A stretch of DNA of 35,916 nt from an uncultured Clostridium sp. (GCA_930990555.1 CAKNPW010000019.1:1-35916); one strand, 5' to 3'; numbered from the stretch's first letter, positions 15,658 to 24,725 are shown. Notes: generated by a model not told the origin, from the letters alone. Translations and numbers: made by a program.

Positions 15658-15781
15658 AAAGCAACTATTTAATAATTCAATCAATTGGTACAATTATAAC
15701 ATTTCTTATATAAATAGTATAGTATTTTTTGTAGTTTAGTGTTATAATTTCTGTATTATTACATAAGGAGTTGAACAATAA

Positions 15782-16330
15782 ATGAAATTATCTTCTGATA
15801 AAGACACAATGGCAGAATTAAAAGCACTAATTTTATATATTCTTTATAAGATAAATAAACCTATTACAAATGATGAATTTTTAAAATTAGTATTAACGAT
15901 AACAGACATTAATTATTTTTATTTTCAACAGTTTTTATTAGATTTAATGTCAGCAGAATATATCGCTTCAATAAAAATAGATGAAAACACCCTTTATAAA
16001 ATAACTCCAAAGGGTATAGAAGCTTTAAGATTAACAGGTGATATGATTCCTGGTATCTTAAAACTAAAAGTTGATAAAAACTTTAAAAACGAATTAAATA
16101 TAATTGAAAATGAGGTCTCTGTTTCAGCTGAATATATTCCCAAAAATGATAAATCTTTTAAAATCTTTTGTAAAATTACCGAAAATGGCGAAACAGTATT
16201 TGAAATAAGAACTCTGGCAGGATCTAGCGAACATGCAAAACGAATAGTTGACAATTGGAAAAATAATGCTACAGATATATATCCTAAAATCATGAAAGCT
16301 TTAAATTGTGAATCTGATGAAAATAACTAG
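15782..16330 (+). CDS. DUF4364 family winged-helix protein
   Basis: A 182-residue protein resembling the DUF4364 family found in Clostridia. The N-terminal 80 residues (LKALILYILYKINKPITNDE to LYKITPKGIEALRLTGDMIP) look like a winged helix of PadR/MarR-type fold. The C-terminal half is a mixed alpha/beta domain ending in a charged tail. A transcriptional regulator role is likely from the fold but not shown. AAGGAG lies 10 nt before the ATG, and a TATAAT at 15742-15747 may be its -10 box. It converges with the TrmH-family gene at a shared hairpin. Confidence 0.75.
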   Translation: MKLSSDKDTMAELKALILYILYKINKPITNDEFLKLVLTITDINYFYFQQFLLDLMSAEYIASIKIDENTLYKITPKGIEALRLTGDMIPGILKLKVDKNFKNELNIIENEVSVSAEYIPKNDKSFKIFCKITENGETVFEIRTLAGSSEHAKRIVDNWKNNATDIYPKIMKALNCESDENN

Positions 16331-16339
16331 TTATTTGCT

Positions 16340-16376
16340 AAGAAGAAGGTGTCCTAAAATAGGACACCTTCTTCTT
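16340..16376. terminator. Bidirectional hairpin between convergent genes
   Basis: A perfect 16-bp stem, AAGAAGAAGGTGTCCT against its reverse complement, with a 5-nt loop. It lies 9 nt after the DUF4364 stop and includes the stop codon and last residues of the TrmH-family gene on the other strand. The stem is strong, but long U-runs are lacking, so termination strength is uncertain. Confidence 0.7.
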
Positions 16377-17199
16377 CGATATTTGCAAATAGGGATTTTA
16401 AGGAACGTCCCCGATTCCCTATTTTCCTTCTTACATATTCATATACTATAATACTTGTTGCAACTGATGCATTTAAACTTTCTGTTTTTCCCAACATTGG
16501 AATAATAATCTTTTCATCAGCAATGTCTAATATTTCTTTTGATATTCCATTTGCTTCATTTCCTATTACTAATATTTTTTTATTATATTCTATTTCATAA
16601 ATATTTTTACTTGCTGTTAAATCTGTGCACATAACTTTATACTTATGTCTTTTCATTTCTTTTAGAGTTTCTTTAAAATTTTCTGCTTCTACTACATTAA
16701 CTCTAAAAATAGCACCCATTGTTGATCTTACAACCTTAGGATTATATGCATCTACAGTATCTTTAGATACTATTACTTGTGATAAGTTAGCACTATCTAA
16801 AGTTCTTAATATTGTTCCTAAATTTCCTGGATCTTGCAACCCTTCTAATGCGACAATTATATCTTCATTATAATTAATCTCTTTTTTATTGTTTTTCTCT
16901 ACTACTGCTAAAATTCCTTGTGGCTTAGAAACATCTGTAAGACTTTCAAAAATCTTTTTGCTTACATATAAACAATCATATTTTGCTATTTCATATAAAA
17001 GTTTATCATTTATTATGTTATTAGCTAAGCATTCTTCACATATTACAACTTTCTTTATAACCGCTTTTTCTTGAATAGCTTCCCTTATTATTTTTATCCC
17101 TTCAATTATATATTCATTATTTAAATCTCTATATTTTCTTTCCTTTAATTTTTTTATATTTTTTATATTCTCATTATCTTTACTAGTAATAATTTGCAT
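16354..17199 (-). CDS. TrmH/SpoU-family RNA 2'-O-methyltransferase
   Basis: A 281-residue SPOUT methyltransferase. The N-terminal substrate-binding domain (EYIIEGIKIIREAI) is followed by the three knot motifs: LQDPGNLGTILRT (121-133), VIGNEANGIS (211-220) and IPMLGKTESLNASVATS (233-249). It would transfer a methyl group from S-adenosylmethionine to an rRNA or tRNA ribose, as in the RlmB/YsgA group; the exact target cannot be told. Residues after about 260 look added: residues 259-271 are encoded by a palindrome (16388-16423) and the last residues by the terminator arm. It follows mfd by 9 nt. Confidence 0.9.
   Translation of the reverse strand: MQIITSKDNENIKNIKKLKERKYRDLNNEYIIEGIKIIREAIQEKAVIKKVVICEECLANNIINDKLLYEIAKYDCLYVSKKIFESLTDVSKPQGILAVVEKNNKKEINYNEDIIVALEGLQDPGNLGTILRTLDSANLSQVIVSKDTVDAYNPKVVRSTMGAIFRVNVVEAENFKETLKEMKRHKYKVMCTDLTASKNIYEIEYNKKILVIGNEANGISKEILDIADEKIIIPMLGKTESLNASVATSIIVYEYVRRKIGNRGRSLKSLFANIEEEGVLF
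16388..16423. repeat. REP-like palindrome in the 3' end of the TrmH-family gene
   Basis: Arms AATAGGGA / TCCCTATT flank a core containing GGAACGTCCC. It is markedly more GC-rich than its surroundings. From memory, short palindromes with a GGGGACGTTCC core are dispersed in several clostridial genomes. Here the element is in frame and encodes residues 259-271 of the methyltransferase. Confidence 0.55.
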
Positions 17200-17208
17200 A
17201 TTTACCTC

Positions 17209-20200
17209 CTAGTTTTCACATAAGAATTTTAAGAACTCTCTAATACTAAACAAAATCTTATCATCTGATAATTCCTCTATTTTGTATGTAATATATGGGT
17301 CTTTTCCTGGGGAAAACTTAATTTTATTTCTATACTCTTTAAGTAGTTTATCCACAATATCAAATTTAAAACGCTCTCCTTCGAAGGAAAATACTACTCC
17401 ATTTGCTTTTTGTTGAATTCTAAAAATATATAGCTTCTTAGCTAAAGACTTTATCCTTGCAATATTTAATAGATTTTCTACCTCTGCTGGAGTCTCTCCA
17501 TAAATATCAATCATTTCGTCTATTATATTTTGAATATCTTCTTCTGTTCTACACAAAGCAATATCTTGATAAATTTTTATCTTTTGGCTTGCATCTGTTA
17601 TATAACTGTCTGGAATATAACTTGATACATTTAAATCTATTTGTACATCCTTTTCCTCTTCTTCTTGAGGAATATCTTTCATTTCTTTTATAACTTGATC
17701 TAATAAATTACAATATGTATCATAACCAACTTGTTCCATATGGCCATGTTGGATTTCCCCAAGCATACTTCCTGCTCCTCTTATTTCTAAGTCTCTCATT
17801 GCAATTTTAAACCCAGAACCAAACTCTGTAAATTCCTTCATTGCTTTTAATCTTTTATCTGCTACTTCTGATAATAACTTATCCCTCCTATAAGTAATAT
17901 AGGCATATGCTTGTGCATCACTTCTTCCAACTCTTCCTCTTATTTGATATAACTGAGCTAAGCCTAGTCTATCCGCATTTTCTACAATTATTGTGTTTGC
18001 ATTTGGAATATCTATTCCAGACTCTAATATTGTTGTACAAACTAATACATTTGTTTCTCCATTAATAAAATCAAGCATTATATTCTCTAACTCGTTACCA
18101 GACATCTTACCATGTGCATAACTAACTCTTGCTTCTGGAACTAATTTTAATATTTCATTTGCTTTTCTTTCTATTCCTTCTACATTATTATATAGGTAAA
18201 ATATCTGTCCCCCTCGTTCTAATTCTTTTATAATAGCTTCTTTTACTACTTCTTCATCATATTCCAATACATATGTTTGCACTGGTTTTCTATTTTGAGG
18301 CGGTTCATATATTATAGACATATCCCTTACACCAACTATCGACATATGTAATGTTCTTGGAATTGGTGTGGCTGTCATTGTTAAAACATCTATACTATTT
18401 TTATATTCTTTTATTTTTTCTTTATCTTTAACCCCAAATCTATGCTCTTCATCTATTATTAATAAGCCTAAATCTTTAAACTCAATATCTTTACTTAATA
18501 TTCTATGTGTACCTATAACAATATCTATTTCTCCCAATTTTAATTTTCTAATAATCTGTTGTTGCTCTTTTTTGGTTCTAAATCTATTTAAAACTTCTAT
18601 ATTAATTGGAAACTCATGCATTCTTTCTTTAAAGCTTTTATATTGTTGATCTGCAAGAACTGTAGTTGGAACCAAATATGCAACCTGTTTTTGATCCATT
18701 ACTGCTTTAAATGCTGCTCTCATTGCAACTTCTGTTTTTCCATACCCAACATCACCACATAATAACCTATCCATTGGCTTTTGCATTTCCATATCTTTTT
18801 TTATTTCTTCAATGCACCTTAATTGATCGTCTGTTTCTTGATATATAAAACTATTTTCAAATTCTTGTTGCCAAGGAGTATCTTTAGAAAACGCATATCC
18901 TTTAGATTTTTGTCTTCTGGCATACAGTTCTATTAATTCTCTTGCAACTTCCCTTAAGTTTTTCTTTACTCTTTCTTTAGTATTTTCCCATTCTTTACTG
19001 CCAAGTCTATTTATTTTTGGAAGACTATCTCCTCCGCCAATATATTTTTTAACATTATCTAATTGGTCTGTTGGAACATAAAGCATATCATCATTTTTAT
19101 ACTTTATTTTTATATAGTCTTTTGTTGTTTTATCTGTAACTATAGTATTTACACCAACAAACTGACCTATACCATGAATTTTATGTACTACATAATCTCC
19201 TGGTTTTAATTCTGAAAAAATAATTTTTTCAGCTTCATTGAAAATTTTACTTGATTTTCTTCTTTTTCTTTTTTCTATACTAATTAAATCATTTGCTATT
19301 ATTACTAGAATGTTGGCTTCATAACTTTCATACCCTTGCTCTAAATTTCCTACAACAATTTTTACAGCAATTCCATTACTTATTTCTGAATATTTTAAAT
19401 CTTCCTTATATTCAGAAATAATTTCATTTTCATCCAAAATAGCCTGTAATTTTTTAGCCTTTTCTTTAGAATTAACATATAAATATAGTTTCTTTCCTTC
19501 TGTTTTTGCTTTTAGAATATCTTCAATAAATTTATTAAAATCTGACCTGTTATAATTTAATGTTCTAAATCTAAAAAAATATTTTTCGGATTCTAAATTA
19601 TTTCCTAAATCATCTGAAATTAAATATATTTTTTGTTTTTGTTTTATTCCTTCCGTAAATTCCTCTATTCCTATGTAGTTTTCTAATGCATTAGGAATAA
19701 TTCTTTTCTTTTCTATTAAGGTATTCTCTAATTCTTCTAAATCACTTAATATATTCTTTCCTCTAGTAAAAACTTTTCTAGGTTCTTCTAAAAATAAAAT
19801 ATATTTTTCTGTAATATAATCTAATAATGTAGCTTTCTTACTATAAAAGAATTTAAAATATTTATCTACTTTTGAAATATATTCTCCTGTTTTTATTAAT
19901 TCTATATCTTCTTTAACATTATTTTTTTGATTTTCGGTATAGTTATCTATATTATTTAATATTTTATTACATACTTCTTCTAAGCTATTTTCTAACAAAT
20001 ATTCATGTAGTGGATTTATTTCTATTTCTTGAATCATATCTATAGATCTCTGAGTTTGTATATCAAATTTTCTAATAGAATCTATTTCATCTCCCCAAAA
20101 TTCTAGTCTTATTCCATATTTATCATCAAATGATAAATCTAAAATTCCACCTCTACTGCTAAATTCTCCTTTTCCATCTATCAGCTCCGCCTTAGTATAG

Positions 20201-20676
20201 CCTAGCATAGAAATCTTTCTCTTTAATTCTTCTAAATCATACGTTGCTCCAACTTTTACTGATATTTTATTTTTAAATAAAATATCTTCTGCAATTATAG
20301 GTTGTAATAAAGATTCAATAGAACACACTAAAACTTTAATTTTTCCGTTTTTTATATTTTTTAAAACTTCTATTCTTTCATATGGAAGTTCTTTACTTTC
20401 TGCAACATAATCATATGTAAGTATTTCTCTTTTCGGAAAAAAGAACACTCCATTAATATAACTTCTTATTTCTTCTGCAAGTTTTTTTGCTTGCAATTCA
20501 TTATATGTTATAAGACATACTGGCCTTTTTATATTTTCTTCTGTAGAAGCTACAATTTGTGGTGCTCCCACGCCAGCTAACCCCAATATTGATATTGGGG
20601 CTTTTTCTTTTTTTATTCTTTCTAGATATTCATTAAATTTGTCCGATTTAGTAAGTTCTGCTAATACTGGATTCAT
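17209..20676 (-). CDS. mfd: Transcription-repair coupling factor
   Basis: A 1155-residue ATPase that removes RNA polymerase stalled at DNA lesions and recruits UvrA. In order: the UvrB-like N-terminal domains (GVGAPQIVASTEE, GKGEFSSRGGILDLSF), the RNA polymerase interaction domain (LKPGDYVVHKIHGIGQFVG), a helicase core with Walker A GDVGYGKTEVA near 640-650 and DEEH near 742, the GRVGRSDAQAYAY motif VI, and the TRCF C-terminal domain. The ATG at 20674-20676 is preferred to one six codons earlier because AAAGGAGAG lies between them. It is divergent from ylbJ. Confidence 0.97.
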   Translation of the reverse strand: MNPVLAELTKSDKFNEYLERIKKEKAPISILGLAGVGAPQIVASTEENIKRPVCLITYNELQAKKLAEEIRSYINGVFFFPKREILTYDYVAESKELPYERIEVLKNIKNGKIKVLVCSIESLLQPIIAEDILFKNKISVKVGATYDLEELKRKISMLGYTKAELIDGKGEFSSRGGILDLSFDDKYGIRLEFWGDEIDSIRKFDIQTQRSIDMIQEIEINPLHEYLLENSLEEVCNKILNNIDNYTENQKNNVKEDIELIKTGEYISKVDKYFKFFYSKKATLLDYITEKYILFLEEPRKVFTRGKNILSDLEELENTLIEKKRIIPNALENYIGIEEFTEGIKQKQKIYLISDDLGNNLESEKYFFRFRTLNYNRSDFNKFIEDILKAKTEGKKLYLYVNSKEKAKKLQAILDENEIISEYKEDLKYSEISNGIAVKIVVGNLEQGYESYEANILVIIANDLISIEKRKRRKSSKIFNEAEKIIFSELKPGDYVVHKIHGIGQFVGVNTIVTDKTTKDYIKIKYKNDDMLYVPTDQLDNVKKYIGGGDSLPKINRLGSKEWENTKERVKKNLREVARELIELYARRQKSKGYAFSKDTPWQQEFENSFIYQETDDQLRCIEEIKKDMEMQKPMDRLLCGDVGYGKTEVAMRAAFKAVMDQKQVAYLVPTTVLADQQYKSFKERMHEFPINIEVLNRFRTKKEQQQIIRKLKLGEIDIVIGTHRILSKDIEFKDLGLLIIDEEHRFGVKDKEKIKEYKNSIDVLTMTATPIPRTLHMSIVGVRDMSIIYEPPQNRKPVQTYVLEYDEEVVKEAIIKELERGGQIFYLYNNVEGIERKANEILKLVPEARVSYAHGKMSGNELENIMLDFINGETNVLVCTTILESGIDIPNANTIIVENADRLGLAQLYQIRGRVGRSDAQAYAYITYRRDKLLSEVADKRLKAMKEFTEFGSGFKIAMRDLEIRGAGSMLGEIQHGHMEQVGYDTYCNLLDQVIKEMKDIPQEEEEKDVQIDLNVSSYIPDSYITDASQKIKIYQDIALCRTEEDIQNIIDEMIDIYGETPAEVENLLNIARIKSLAKKLYIFRIQQKANGVVFSFEGERFKFDIVDKLLKEYRNKIKFSPGKDPYITYKIEELSDDKILFSIREFLKFLCEN

Positions 20677-20765
20677 ATTTCTCTCCTTTAACATTATATA
20701 TTATATAATATTTTCCAAAAAATTGAAATATATATAGTAATAAATATTCATTTTAAGGAGAAGCT

Positions 20766-21809
20766 ATGAAGATACTTACATTTTCTATTAGAAGAAATTT
20801 TTTTAGTATTATTTTTGTGATTTTTACTATACTACTTGTATTATTTTCAAGTTCCAATTTAGTCGCTGCCAAAAATGGTTTATATCTATGGGCAAATAAT
20901 ATTATCCCAGCTCTTTTTCCATTTTTCATTGCAACAGAACTTTTAAGTTGTACCAATGTAATAAATATTCTTGGTAGATTTTTTAATAAATACATGAGAC
21001 CGATTTTTAATGTCCCTGGAGAAGGAAGTTATCCTTTAATAATGGGAATTATCAGTGGCTATCCTGTTGGTGCAAAAATTGTATGTGACTTACGAAATAA
21101 AAATATTTTAACAAAATCAGAAGCTGAACGTTTATTAGCTTTTACAAACAATTCTGGTCCATTATTTATTCTTGGCACTATTGGTATTGGCCTTTTTAAA
21201 GATACTTCAACAGGTATTATTTTGTTAATTACACATATTTTAGCATCATTAACAGTTGGAATTCTTTTTAGATTTTGGAAATATAAAGATGTGAATATTG
21301 CAACTTCCTCTTCTACAACTCATATTATAAATAGTACTGTTAATCGTTCAAATATTGGAGATGTATTGATGTCAGCAATAAAAAATTCTATCTTTACAAT
21401 ACTAAATATTGGTGGATTTATTGTTCTTTTTTCTGTAATTATCTCCATTTTTAATAGGACACATCTTATAGATTTAACAAGTGCCATATTAAGTCCATTA
21501 TTTAATTTATTACATATTACCCCTGACTTTGTTCAAGGTATTTTAAATGGATTTTTAGAAATAACTAATGGACTGCAACAAATAAGTAGTATTCCTATTA
21601 AAAATATTTCTTTTAGTATCGTTATTTGTGCATTTATATTAGGCTTTGGTGGAATATCAGTTTTATTGCAAGTATATGGTTTTACTTCTAAATCAGATGT
21701 TTCAATAAAAGCTTATATTGTAGGTAAATTCTTACAAGGATTTATTGCTGCTTTTTATACTTTTTTAGTATTTCATTTTTTTCGGTTTTTTATCTTTAGA
21801 TTTAAGTAA
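20766..21809 (+). CDS. ylbJ: Sporulation integral membrane protein YlbJ
   Basis: A 347-residue polytopic membrane protein with nucleoside-recognition (Gate) type segments, matching YlbJ. Landmarks are NGLYLWANNIIPALFPFFI, MGIISGYPVGAKIVCDL and AFTNNSGPLFILGTIGIG. In Bacillus subtilis ylbJ is sigma-E dependent and needed for proper spores. About eight hydrophobic segments are visible. AAGGAG lies 5 nt before the ATG. No clear sigma-E promoter could be recognised in the AT-rich upstream region. Confidence 0.85.
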   Translation: MKILTFSIRRNFFSIIFVIFTILLVLFSSSNLVAAKNGLYLWANNIIPALFPFFIATELLSCTNVINILGRFFNKYMRPIFNVPGEGSYPLIMGIISGYPVGAKIVCDLRNKNILTKSEAERLLAFTNNSGPLFILGTIGIGLFKDTSTGIILLITHILASLTVGILFRFWKYKDVNIATSSSTTHIINSTVNRSNIGDVLMSAIKNSIFTILNIGGFIVLFSVIISIFNRTHLIDLTSAILSPLFNLLHITPDFVQGILNGFLEITNGLQQISSIPIKNISFSIVICAFILGFGGISVLLQVYGFTSKSDVSIKAYIVGKFLQGFIAAFYTFLVFHFFRFFIFRFK

Positions 21810-21895
21810 TATTGTTAGTATTTTTGAATATGTATAAATTAAGTTATCATCATTGATAAACTATTTACATAAAAATATACAAGGAGGTTAGTTTT

Positions 21896-22084
21896 ATGGA
21901 TAAAAATATTGATTTTTCTAATATAAACGGATATCAATCATATGATTTTCCTGATCCTGAAAATTTTTTTAATCCCATGAATCAATATGAACAAGGATAT
22001 ATGTATTATAAATGTTTATGTATGCAAATGGACTATAAAATAAAGTGTAAAGAATATGAAAAAATGTGTAATGGAAAAAGTTGA
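21896..22084 (+). CDS. Small tyrosine-rich protein of unknown function
   Basis: A 62-residue ORF with an excellent site, AAGGAGG, 8 nt before the ATG. It is acidic and Asn-rich in the first half (DPENFFNPMNQYEQG) and then Tyr/Lys/Cys-rich (YMYYKCLCMQMDYKIKCKEY), with three cysteines in the second half plus a last one near the C-terminus. There is no membrane segment. The stop codon lies inside a strong terminator. A size and composition like this, next to ylbJ, would fit a spore-coat or spore-associated protein, but no family is recognised. Confidence 0.6.
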   Translation: MDKNIDFSNINGYQSYDFPDPENFFNPMNQYEQGYMYYKCLCMQMDYKIKCKEYEKMCNGKS

Positions 22085-22113
22085 TAGAAATAAATATTCT
22101 ATCAACTTTTTCC
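22073..22113 (+). terminator. Terminator after the small ylbJ-linked gene
   Basis: A perfect 17-bp stem, GGAAAAAGTTGATAGAA with its reverse complement, and a 7-nt loop. It includes the stop codon of the 62-residue ORF, and the 3' arm ends in CTTTTTCC followed by TATTGTTTTT. Confidence 0.8.
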
Positions 22114-22147
22114 TATTGTTTTTACTTATGTTATATACCATTAAACA

Positions 22148-22219
22148 AAATTAATCTGTAGTCTAAATCTTTGACTTCTCATCTATGTGAAACCAGAAAT
22201 TTCAATGGTTGATTAATTT
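22148..22219 (-). other. Structured 3' end of pdp
   Basis: On the minus strand AAATTAATC (overlapping the pdp stop) pairs with GATTAATTT 54 nt later. Between them lie two smaller stems, AACCA / TGGTT and GTC / GAC. This is a branched fold rather than a usual terminator; no U-run of note follows. Confidence 0.35.
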
Positions 22220-23514
22220 ATTATATCAATAATTGTTTTTTCTTTTATTTTATCTTTTCCAATTTTATATATATCTATTAATTTCTTTTCTGTTTCTAAG
22301 GCCTTTTCTATGTCATTAGCATATATTGTGGCTAATTTATCACCATTATTTACTGAATCCCCTATTTTTTTATTTAATACTAACCCAACTTGTAAATCAA
22401 TTTTATCATCTTTGCTTTTTCTTCCAGCTCCTAGATCACAAGATAATTTTCCTATTTCTTCAGCATTAATTTCTTCTACAAATCCTTTTCTAGTTGACTT
22501 TACTTCTCTTATTATTTTAGCTTTTTCAAATTTAGATACATCCTTAACATATGATATATCTCCGCCCTGGTTTTGTACAAGTTCAATAAATTTATTATAT
22601 GCCTTACCATTTTTTATATTTTCTAACAATTTTTCTTTATTTTTATTTATATCCGTACCTTTTCCTGCAAGTTTAACCATATATGCTCCAAGTTCTAATA
22701 CAACTTTTTTTAAATCTTCTGGCATATTACCTTTTAAAAATTCTATTGCTTCTATTATTTCTAAACTATTTCCTACTGCAAAACCTAAAGGTTCACTCAT
22801 ATTTGTTATTATACATACTGTTTGCCTATCAGCTAAATTGCCTATCTCAATCATAGTTTTAGAAAGTGCTCTCGCATCATTTATATTTTTCATAAACGCA
22901 CCAAATCCACAAGTTACATCTAAAACTATTTTATTTGCCCCACTTGCAATTTTTTTACTCATAATACTAGAAGCAATTAAAGGAATACTCTCCGTACATG
23001 CAATTGTGTCTCTTAGTGCATATATTTTCTTATCAGCAGGAACTAAATTAAGTGTTTGAGTAATTAAACTTATTCCTATATTTTTTACACTATTAATAAA
23101 TTCTTTTTCAGAAATTCCAGTTTTATATCCAGGAATAGCTTCAATTTTATCTGCTGTTCCACCTGTAAAACCTAATCCTCTGCCAGACATTTTTGCTACT
23201 GGAATTCCCAAAGAAGCTATTAATGGTGCTAAAATTATAGTAACTTTATCACCTACTCCACCAGTACTATGTTTATCTACAACATTAGTTCCTAATTCAG
23301 ATAGATCTAAAATGTCTCCAGAATTTGCCATAGCAATGGTTAGATCTTTTGTTTCTCTATAATTCATGCCATTTATATATATTGCCATGATTAATGCTGC
23401 TGCCTGGTAATCTTCTATTCTATTTTTCGTATATTCTGTAATAAAATAATTTATCTCATCTGTTTCTAGTTCCTTGCCATCTCTTTTTTTGGCAATAATA
23501 TCAACAATATTCAT
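22213..23514 (-). CDS. pdp: Pyrimidine-nucleoside phosphorylase
   Basis: A 433-residue enzyme that cleaves uridine, deoxyuridine or thymidine with phosphate to the base and (deoxy)ribose-1-phosphate. The phosphate-binding KHSTGGVGDKVT, the family signature SGRGLGFTGGTADKIEAIPG and the IYALRDTIACTESIPLIASS segment are all present. The C-terminal domain (LSCDLGAGRKSKDDKID) is complete. The length fits the Pdp group of Bacillus. The ATG has GGAG at 7 nt. It is the last gene of a three-gene operon, 50 nt after rnhB. Confidence 0.95.
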   Translation of the reverse strand: MNIVDIIAKKRDGKELETDEINYFITEYTKNRIEDYQAAALIMAIYINGMNYRETKDLTIAMANSGDILDLSELGTNVVDKHSTGGVGDKVTIILAPLIASLGIPVAKMSGRGLGFTGGTADKIEAIPGYKTGISEKEFINSVKNIGISLITQTLNLVPADKKIYALRDTIACTESIPLIASSIMSKKIASGANKIVLDVTCGFGAFMKNINDARALSKTMIEIGNLADRQTVCIITNMSEPLGFAVGNSLEIIEAIEFLKGNMPEDLKKVVLELGAYMVKLAGKGTDINKNKEKLLENIKNGKAYNKFIELVQNQGGDISYVKDVSKFEKAKIIREVKSTRKGFVEEINAEEIGKLSCDLGAGRKSKDDKIDLQVGLVLNKKIGDSVNNGDKLATIYANDIEKALETEKKLIDIYKIGKDKIKEKTIIDIIN

Positions 23515-23564
23515 CCATCTTCTCCATATCCTATTTTATAGTATTCAACTAACAATTCTAATTT

Positions 23565-24197
23565 TTAGTCATTCACAAAATGTTTTATAAATGTTCTTCT
23601 ATGTATTGGACATGGGCCATATTTTTTAAGTGCTTCTATATGTGCTTTTGTACCATATCCCTTATGTTTTGCAAAACCATATTGTGGGTAAACTTCATCC
23701 CATTGTCTCATTATCCTATCCCTTGTAACTTTTGCAAGTATTGAAGCTGCAGAAATGCTATAGCATTTTGCATCACCTTTAATTATTGAATCATATTTTA
23801 TATTACATGTATCTATTCCATTTAAGGCATCAACTAAAATTAATTCTGGTTTTATTTTTAGTTCTCGTATTGCTTCCGTAACACCTTTTTTAGTAGCATT
23901 AAGAATATTAAGTTCATCAATATCTTGTTTATCTATTATTGCAACAGACCAACTTATCGCATTTTCTATTATTTCATCATATAATTTTTCTCTTTTCTTT
24001 TCAGAAACCTTCTTTGAATCATTTATTCCTTCTATCATTGAATCTTCTGGCATTATTACACATCCTACAACAACAGGTCCAGCTAATGGTCCTCTTCCTG
24101 CTTCGTCTATTCCAGCTATATACTTTATTCCTTTTTTATGATAATCAAGTTCTATTTTTTTTAGTTCTTTTAATCTTTGTTCTTCTTTTTCTTTCAT
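23565..24197 (-). CDS. rnhB: Ribonuclease HII
   Basis: A 210-residue nuclease that removes RNA from RNA-DNA hybrids and single ribonucleotides misincorporated in DNA. The catalytic Asp and Glu are in YIAGIDEAGRGPLAGPVVVG and a further Asp is in LILVDALNG. The SILAKVTRDRIM and KHKGYGTKAH motifs follow. AGGAGG stands a short 4-5 nt before the ATG. It lies 10 nt after the pilin-like gene. Confidence 0.97.
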   Translation of the reverse strand: MKEKEEQRLKELKKIELDYHKKGIKYIAGIDEAGRGPLAGPVVVGCVIMPEDSMIEGINDSKKVSEKKREKLYDEIIENAISWSVAIIDKQDIDELNILNATKKGVTEAIRELKIKPELILVDALNGIDTCNIKYDSIIKGDAKCYSISAASILAKVTRDRIMRQWDEVYPQYGFAKHKGYGTKAHIEALKKYGPCPIHRRTFIKHFVND

Positions 24198-24207
24198 TTT
24201 TCCTCCG

Positions 24208-24642
24208 TTATTTTGATAAATTATTAATATCTGTTAATGAATAAACAATATTATTATCTTCTGTTTTATATCCATCTAAATAATATACCTCTTCAGTTTC
24301 ATAATTTATAACAAAATCTTGTTCTTGTTTTATTTCTGTAACCTCTAATTTTTCTAAATCTTCTTTAGATAAAAGTCTTATTTTCCCATTATCTTCTATA
24401 TGTAATTTTTTTAAGTCATCTTCTGAAATTTCTTTTCCAATATAATCACTTGTATTATTCACTTTATTTCTTTCATTTATAACTTTTGCTTTAGCTTGTA
24501 TTTGTAACATCGTTGTACTTAAACTTTGCAATTCTTGTTCATGTAAATTGTTTTTTATATAAAATACTGCTCCAATTACTAATATTACTATTACTAAAAC
24601 AATTAATACCAATTTAAGATTTAAGAATCCTTTTTTTCTCAT
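24208..24642 (-). CDS. Pilin-like membrane protein, unknown function
   Basis: A 144-residue protein starting MRKKGFLNLKLVLIVLVIVI. The basic start, KGF, then a long hydrophobic helix and an amphipathic helix (QELQSLSTTMLQIQAKAKVI) resemble type IV pilin or pseudopilin N-termini, and the C-terminal DFVINYETEEVYYLDGY is like tails of clostridial pilin-like proteins. The conserved Glu at +5 is absent, so pilin processing is doubtful. The ATG at 24640-24642 is used; the in-frame TTG four codons earlier is part of the ribosome binding site GGAGGG. It is the first gene of the operon with rnhB and pdp. Confidence 0.65.
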   Translation of the reverse strand: MRKKGFLNLKLVLIVLVIVILVIGAVFYIKNNLHEQELQSLSTTMLQIQAKAKVINERNKVNNTSDYIGKEISEDDLKKLHIEDNGKIRLLSKEDLEKLEVTEIKQEQDFVINYETEEVYYLDGYKTEDNNIVYSLTDINNLSK

Positions 24643-24662
24643 AATTCCCTCCAATTTTTCTT

Positions 24663-24691
24663 ATTATATCTTCTTTTTTTCATTATTACAA
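24663..24691 (-). promoter_or_regulatory. Promoter of the pilin-like/rnhB/pdp operon
   Basis: TTGTAA (24686-24691), 17 bases, TATAAT (24663-24668) on the minus strand, about 20 nt before the start codon of the pilin-like gene. The -35 is only partly consensus; the -10 is perfect. Confidence 0.6.
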
Positions 24692-24706
24692 TAAAGAAAT
24701 ACACAT

Positions 24707-24725
24707 TTTTCACAGTTTTTTCACA
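24707..24725 (+). promoter_or_regulatory. Two TTTTCACA boxes upstream of htrA
   Basis: TTTTCACA occurs at 24707-24714 and 24718-24725, starts 11 bp apart (one helical turn), and the second ends 6 bp before the htrA -35 box. From memory, reiterated octamers of this type precede the Bacillus subtilis htrA and htrB genes, which respond to the CssRS two-component system. The regulator itself is not in the window. Confidence 0.55.

Noticed and set aside
20677..20694. Earlier ATG for mfd
   Set aside because: It has no ribosome binding site; AAAGGAGAG lies between it and the ATG at 20676.
22310..23059. 249-codon plus-strand ORF opposite pdp
   Set aside because: Long antisense frames are common opposite AT-rich genes with this codon use; the complementary protein is a clear Pdp.
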